Below, in pieces: positions 6,062 to 9,514 of a stretch of DNA of 9,514 nt. The notes below the pieces were generated by a model. It ran no database searches. It worked only from the letters and a program-made list of their open reading frames with translations, and was not told the origin of the DNA. This stretch comes from Prevotella sp. CAG:924 (GTDB taxonomy: Bacteria; Bacteroidota; Bacteroidia; Bacteroidales; Bacteroidaceae). The translations under genes were made by a program, and so were the position numbers. Within the stretch, counting starts at the first letter, position 1. Each line of letters starts with the position of its first letter. The DNA is taken from contig HF988489.1 in the NCBI GenBank assembly GCA_000431975.1, positions 1 to 9,514 of the forward strand, given 5' to 3'.

Positions 6062-6798
6062 CAGACGAAAACGTTATCACAGCCGAGAACCTCACGAAAC
6101 GCTTCGGTGACTTCGTGGCCACCGACCATATCTCCTTCAGCGTCAGACGCGGTGAGATCTTCGGCTTCCTAGGAGCCAACGGAGCCGGCAAGACGACAGC
6201 CATGCGCATGCTCTGCGGTCTCAGCCGTCCTTCAGAGGGCCGTGCCACAGTGGCAGGCTTCGATGTCGCAACCCAGTCTGAGCAGGTAAAGCGCCACATA
6301 GGCTACATGAGCCAGAAGTTCTCGCTCTACGACGATCTCACCGTGAAAGAGAACATGCGCCTTTTCGGCGGCATCTATGGCATGGGGCACCGGCAGATCA
6401 CCGTACGTACGGAGGCCATGCTTGCCGAACTCAGGCTGCACGATGAGCGCGACACGCTGGTGGGATCGCTGCCGTTGGGATGGAAGCAGAAGCTGGCCTT
6501 TGCCCTCGCCATCTTCCATGAGCCGGAAATCGTATTTCTCGACGAGCCTACCGGAGGCGTCGATCCTGTCACACGACGTCGGTTCTGGGAACAGATCTAT
6601 CAGGCATCCGACCACGGCATCACCGTATTTGTCACTACCCACTATATGGACGAGGCCGAATATTGTGACAGGGTGTCGATAATGGTCGACGGAAAGATCG
6701 AGGCCCTCGACACACCATCGGCGCTGAAGCAACGATTCGGAGCCGACAGTCTGTATGACGTCTTCTTCTGCCTCGCACGAAGCGCCAAGCGTGAATAG
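6058..6798 (+). CDS. ABC exporter ATPase 2, degenerate signature motif
   Basis: A 246-residue ATP-binding subunit that matches the second half of E. coli YbhF. Walker A is GANGAGKTT (39-47), the Q-loop GYMSQKFSLYDDL has its Gln (Q86), Walker B and catalytic Glu are IVFLDE (158-163), and the H-loop VTTHYMDEA has His195. The signature, normally LSGGQ or LSGGM, reads LPLGW (138-142). Its Walker and loop residues would face the intact LSGGM of ATPase 1 to form the working site, while its own altered signature faces the defective loops of ATPase 1. The start overlaps the preceding stop by 4 bases. The C-terminus (LYDVFFCLAR) lines up with the end of ATPase 1, so the protein appears complete at the TAG. 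The frame after that TAG stays open for 69 codons. Confidence 0.93.
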   Translation: MTDENVITAENLTKRFGDFVATDHISFSVRRGEIFGFLGANGAGKTTAMRMLCGLSRPSEGRATVAGFDVATQSEQVKRHIGYMSQKFSLYDDLTVKENMRLFGGIYGMGHRQITVRTEAMLAELRLHDERDTLVGSLPLGWKQKLAFALAIFHEPEIVFLDEPTGGVDPVTRRRFWEQIYQASDHGITVFVTTHYMDEAEYCDRVSIMVDGKIEALDTPSALKQRFGADSLYDVFFCLARSAKRE

Positions 6799-6810
6799 GA
6801 CGGAAGACCC

Positions 6811-7008
6811 ATGGACCGGAAGGCCTGGCCAGATCCCGAACGTCATCAGACCGCAGCCCTCTATGAGACGAGCTTGCCCGATGCCACCGCCCTTTTCGTC
6901 CGTCACTCCATTCCGACACGGCATGCCGCGCCTTCGACAAAGACGGCAGACAGACCACCCGAAAACAACATGAAATCCTTCAGATCACTTATGACCGATT
7001 GGGATTAA
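6811..7008 (+). CDS. possible small ORF in the operon gap (65 residues)
   Basis: This ORF nearly fills the 232-base gap between ATPase 2 and the first permease, 12 bases after one gene and 22 bases before the next. It starts MDRKAWPDPERH and ends MTDWD. The protein is polar, Pro/Arg/Thr-rich in the middle, and has no signal peptide or membrane segment. It is in the same frame as ATPase 2, with only the TAG and four codons between them. It might be a separate small gene, a remnant of a longer ATPase tail, or chance. Codon choice (GCC, GAC, CTC, ACC) is like the neighbours. I recognise no family. The gap contains no TAnnTTTG promoter on the plus strand. Confidence 0.3.
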   Translation: MDRKAWPDPERHQTAALYETSLPDATALFVRHSIPTRHAAPSTKTADRPPENNMKSFRSLMTDWD

Positions 7009-7030
7009 AAAGACGTTATAGATACATATT

Positions 7031-8134
7031 ATGAGACGGTTTCTTTCATTTGTCCGCAAGGAGTTTTATCATATCTTCCGCGACTGGCGCACCATGCTCA
7101 TCCTACTGGTCTATCCTGTCGTGCTCATCCTGCTGTTCGGCTATGCCGTCACCACAGAGGTGAAGAATGTACGTGTGGCCGTACTCGATCTGTCACATGA
7201 CGCCGCCACCTCCAAGGTCTGCGGCCATATTGCGGCCAGTCGCTATCTCGTCATGGCCGACACGCCTCACAGCCGTGCTGAGGTAGAGACCCTGTTCAGA
7301 AGTGGCGGCATCGATGTGGCGATCATCTTCGGGAGCGGCTTCGCCGGTAATCTCCGTCATGACGGTCGTGCCCATGTGCAGATCCTTGCCGACGGCAGCG
7401 AGCCCAACCAGGCCGCCGTACGTGTGCAGTATGTCCAGCAAGTGTTGGCCGCGGCGCAAAAGGAGGTCATGGACAATGCCGTTGGCCGTAGCCTCACCAT
7501 TGTTCCCGTCACACGCATGCTCTATAATCCGCAACAGAAAAGCGAATACAATTTCGTTCCGGGTGTCATAGGCATGATTCTGATGCTTATCTGCGCCATG
7601 ATGAGCAGTATCGCCATCGTGCGAGAGAAAGAGAGCGGCACCATGGAAGTGCTGTTGGCCTCGCCCCTTCCACCGGCGTGTATCATCCTGGCCAAGCTCG
7701 TCCCCTACTTCATCATCTCCTGCATCAATCTTACAGCCATACTGCTGCTGTCCTTTTTCCTGCTCCATGTGCCGATGGCAGGCAGCATGGTCTGCTTCCT
7801 CGGGGTGACGCTGCTCTACATCCTCGTCTCACTCACGCTCGGCCTGCTCATCTCCACCCTCGTCAGCACACAGATTGCAGCCATGATCTTATCGCTGTTA
7901 CTCATCGTGCCCACCATCTACCTTTCCGGCCTTGTCTTTCCGCTCGAAAGCATGCCCTCCATTCTTCGCGGATTGTCGGCCATTGTCCCGGCCCGATGGT
8001 ATATCGACGCGGCACGCAAACTGATGATACAGGGCAGCAGCGCTGTCTATGTAGCTGCCGATGCCGCCGTCATGGCTGTCATGGAGGTAGTGCTTCTTGG
8101 CGTGTCACTCCGATTGTTTAAAGTAAGACTATAG
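7031..8134 (+). CDS. ABC-2 type permease, first subunit (YbhS/YbhR-like)
   Basis: An inner-membrane subunit of 367 residues with the ABC-2 layout. One TM helix (about 21-40) is followed by a periplasmic domain of about 130 residues (41-172). A cluster of hydrophobic helices follows at about 176-197, 218-246, 253-276, 281-310 and 346-361. The cytoplasmic loop EKESGTMEVLLASPL (199-213) is the conserved coupling region that contacts the ATPase. Near the end LSAIVPARWYIDAARKLM (325-342) is family-typical. The upstream frame is closed by TAG just before the ATG at 7031, fixing the start; the ribosome-binding region is A+T-rich without a clear Shine-Dalgarno. It most likely forms a heterodimer with the next gene product. 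Confidence 0.93.
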   Translation: MRRFLSFVRKEFYHIFRDWRTMLILLVYPVVLILLFGYAVTTEVKNVRVAVLDLSHDAATSKVCGHIAASRYLVMADTPHSRAEVETLFRSGGIDVAIIFGSGFAGNLRHDGRAHVQILADGSEPNQAAVRVQYVQQVLAAAQKEVMDNAVGRSLTIVPVTRMLYNPQQKSEYNFVPGVIGMILMLICAMMSSIAIVREKESGTMEVLLASPLPPACIILAKLVPYFIISCINLTAILLLSFFLLHVPMAGSMVCFLGVTLLYILVSLTLGLLISTLVSTQIAAMILSLLLIVPTIYLSGLVFPLESMPSILRGLSAIVPARWYIDAARKLMIQGSSAVYVAADAAVMAVMEVVLLGVSLRLFKVRL

Positions 8135-8138
8135 TATT

Positions 8139-9254
8139 ATGGTGATAAAATACCTTATAGAAAAAGAGTTCCTTCAGATCAGACGCAATGCCATTCTTCC
8201 GAAACTGTTTGTCATGCTACCCCTGATCCTGCTCATCGTGGTTCCTTATGCAGCCAATCAGGAGATCAAGAACCTGAAGTTTTGCGTCATCGACAACGAC
8301 CACAGCTCCTTCTCACGCCGTCTGGTGCAGAAAGCCGACGCCTCGACCTATTTCTCGCTCACCGGTGTCTATGACGGTCACCCATCGGCCATGAACGCTA
8401 TTGACAACGGCGATGCAGATCTGATCCTCGAGATAGGACAGAACTTTGAAAAGGACCTCATCAAGACCGGCATTGCCCATGTCGATGTCGAGGCCAATGC
8501 CGTGAACGGAATGAAAGGCATGCTCGCACAGGCCTATATGCTGCAGATCCTGTCCGACTATGCGACACAGCTCAGCGAAGAACAGGGAATGAACAACGGC
8601 CGGACCGCTTCTGCAGGGGCGGATGTCAGGCCAAGATACCTTTATAATCAACAGCTCGACTACAAGATGTTTATGGTTCCGGCCGTAATGGCCATGCTCC
8701 TGACGCTGCTCATCGGTTTCCTGCCGGCTCTCAACATTGTCGGCGAGAAGGAGCGCGGTACGATCGAACAGATGAATGTCACACCTGTCGGACGCTTCGC
8801 CTTCATCTTCTCCAAGCTGATACCTTATTGGCTCATCGGGCTGTTCATGCTTGCCTGGTCGGTGTTTCTCGCGTGGGTCATCTACGGGCTGTTCCCGGCA
8901 GGCAGCGTCTTACTGCTGTTTATCCATGCCACCCTGTTCCTGCTCATCGTGTCAAGCCTGGGGCTCATCGTATCCAACTATTCCTCCACCATGCAACAGG
9001 CTGCCCTGCTGATGTTCTTTTTCCTCGTAATATTCATTCTGATGAGCGGTATGCTCACTCCAGTGTCTGCCATGCCCCGTTGGGCACAGCTCATGACCTA
9101 CGCCAATCCGCTACGCTATTTCATTGAGGTGATGCGTGCGATCTATCTTAAAGGCAGCGGTTTCACTGATCTTCAGACACCGTTCTTCGCCATGCTGGCC
9201 TATGCAGCCATTTCATGGGCATGGGCCATAGCAAGCTATAAGAAAAGCATATAA
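8139..9254 (+). CDS. ABC-2 type permease, second subunit (YbhR/YbhS-like)
   Basis: The second inner-membrane subunit, 371 residues, with the same architecture as the previous gene. TM1 lies at about 21-38, a large periplasmic domain extends to about 172, and five further hydrophobic helices lie at about 177-200, 224-250, 253-278, 285-306 and 347-366. The coupling loop is EKERGTIEQMNVTPV (203-217). MTYANPLRYFIEVMRAIYLKG (residues 319-339, partly typical) corresponds to the conserved C-terminal ABC-2 motif. It starts 4 bases after the preceding stop, so translation is probably coupled. It is clearly diverged from the first permease, consistent with a heterodimer whose two halves meet the two non-identical ATPases. 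It is the last gene of the operon. Confidence 0.93.
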   Translation: MVIKYLIEKEFLQIRRNAILPKLFVMLPLILLIVVPYAANQEIKNLKFCVIDNDHSSFSRRLVQKADASTYFSLTGVYDGHPSAMNAIDNGDADLILEIGQNFEKDLIKTGIAHVDVEANAVNGMKGMLAQAYMLQILSDYATQLSEEQGMNNGRTASAGADVRPRYLYNQQLDYKMFMVPAVMAMLLTLLIGFLPALNIVGEKERGTIEQMNVTPVGRFAFIFSKLIPYWLIGLFMLAWSVFLAWVIYGLFPAGSVLLLFIHATLFLLIVSSLGLIVSNYSSTMQQAALLMFFFLVIFILMSGMLTPVSAMPRWAQLMTYANPLRYFIEVMRAIYLKGSGFTDLQTPFFAMLAYAAISWAWAIASYKKSI

Positions 9255-9279
9255 CCCATTCCATCAGACATATCTCCGC

Positions 9280-9305
9280 GTGGCATTATGATCATGAAAG
9301 GCCAC
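9280..9305 (+). other. weak hairpin after the exporter operon
   Basis: GTGGC (9280-9284) pairs with GCCAC (9301-9305) around a loop holding the palindrome ATGATCAT, 25 bases after the last permease stop. C-rich sequence follows rather than a U-run, so it is at most a poor terminator. A second perfect hairpin, TATGAC-ATCG-GTCATA, lies at 9362-9377. No convincing gene is seen in 9255-9514. Confidence 0.25.
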
Positions 9306-9468
9306 CCCCCTCGTCCATATCTCTTCACACGACAACATCATACAAATTGCTTGGCCTATTCTATGACATCGGTCATATTACAATCGATATATATGCCAAC
9401 AGTACAAAATATTGCAGACGAATGCCAAATGTAGATAAGGGGGAGGCCGTCCGAAAACTTAATTAGGG

Positions 9469-9504
9469 GAGCAAACAACTGAATTGAGCATTTTTCTTTT
9501 GCTC
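9469..9504 (+). terminator. candidate terminator or attenuator with alternative stems
   Basis: GAGCA (9486-9490) pairs perfectly with TGCTC (9500-9504), followed by TTTATAG. The same 3' arm also pairs with GAGCAAA at 9469-9475, giving a longer 7-bp stem that excludes the first. It may be the distant terminator of the exporter operon, or lie in the leader of a gene beyond the right edge. The stems are A+T-rich and the U-run is short. Confidence 0.3.
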
Positions 9505-9514
9505 TTTATAGTTA

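Noticed and set aside
5414..6924. Minus-strand ORFs of 190 and 230 residues opposite the ATPases
   Set aside because: These are shadows of ABC genes that have full motif sets on the plus strand.
9426..9433. Minus-strand TACATTTG matching the -7 consensus
   Set aside because: There is no -33 partner at the right distance and no leftward gene follows it; an isolated 8-base match with two free positions is expected by chance.
9288..9434. 48-residue plus-strand ORF after the operon
   Set aside because: It has no ribosome-binding site, the composition is not protein-like, and it runs through two inverted repeats.

Overview
The window looks like chromosomal DNA from a Bacteroidota species, probably of the order Bacteroidales and possibly Prevotella-like. 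Two intergenic promoters match the Bacteroidota -7 consensus TAnnTTTG rather than a sigma-70 type. Ribosome-binding sites are weak or A-rich. The coding regions are moderately G+C-rich and the spacers A+T-rich. The proteins also match Bacteroidota families by memory; no database search was possible, so the genus is not fixed.

Layout. Left part, minus strand: a 12-TM major facilitator transporter (156-1367), a 479-base spacer, and an AraC-family regulator (1847-2758). The spacer holds a probable terminator, a tiny hydrophobic ORF and a possible promoter. A 232-base divergent spacer (2759-2990) carries a good promoter for the regulator and a second one facing right. Right part, plus strand: one operon (2991-9254) coding for a TolC-family outer membrane channel, a lipoprotein membrane-fusion (HlyD/YbhG-like) subunit, two separate ABC ATPases and two ABC-2 type permeases. 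The last 260 bases are non-coding apart from hairpins. No tRNA, rRNA, CRISPR array, insertion sequence or phage gene is visible.

How the parts work together. The six operon genes encode every part of a cell-envelope-spanning ABC exporter. Two ABC-2 permeases form the inner-membrane path, two ATPases energise it, the membrane-fusion lipoprotein bridges the periplasm, and the TolC-like protein opens the outer membrane. The set resembles E. coli YbhG-YbhF-YbhS-YbhR, but the double ATPase YbhF is split into two genes and a dedicated channel gene is added. The two ATPases carry complementary defects. The first lacks the Q-loop Gln and H-loop His but keeps LSGG; the second keeps Q and His but has LPLG in place of LSGG. 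Paired, they would give one canonical and one degenerate ATP site. The divergently transcribed AraC regulator is the obvious candidate controller of the pump, and perhaps of the MFS transporter behind it. The substrate cannot be read from the sequence.
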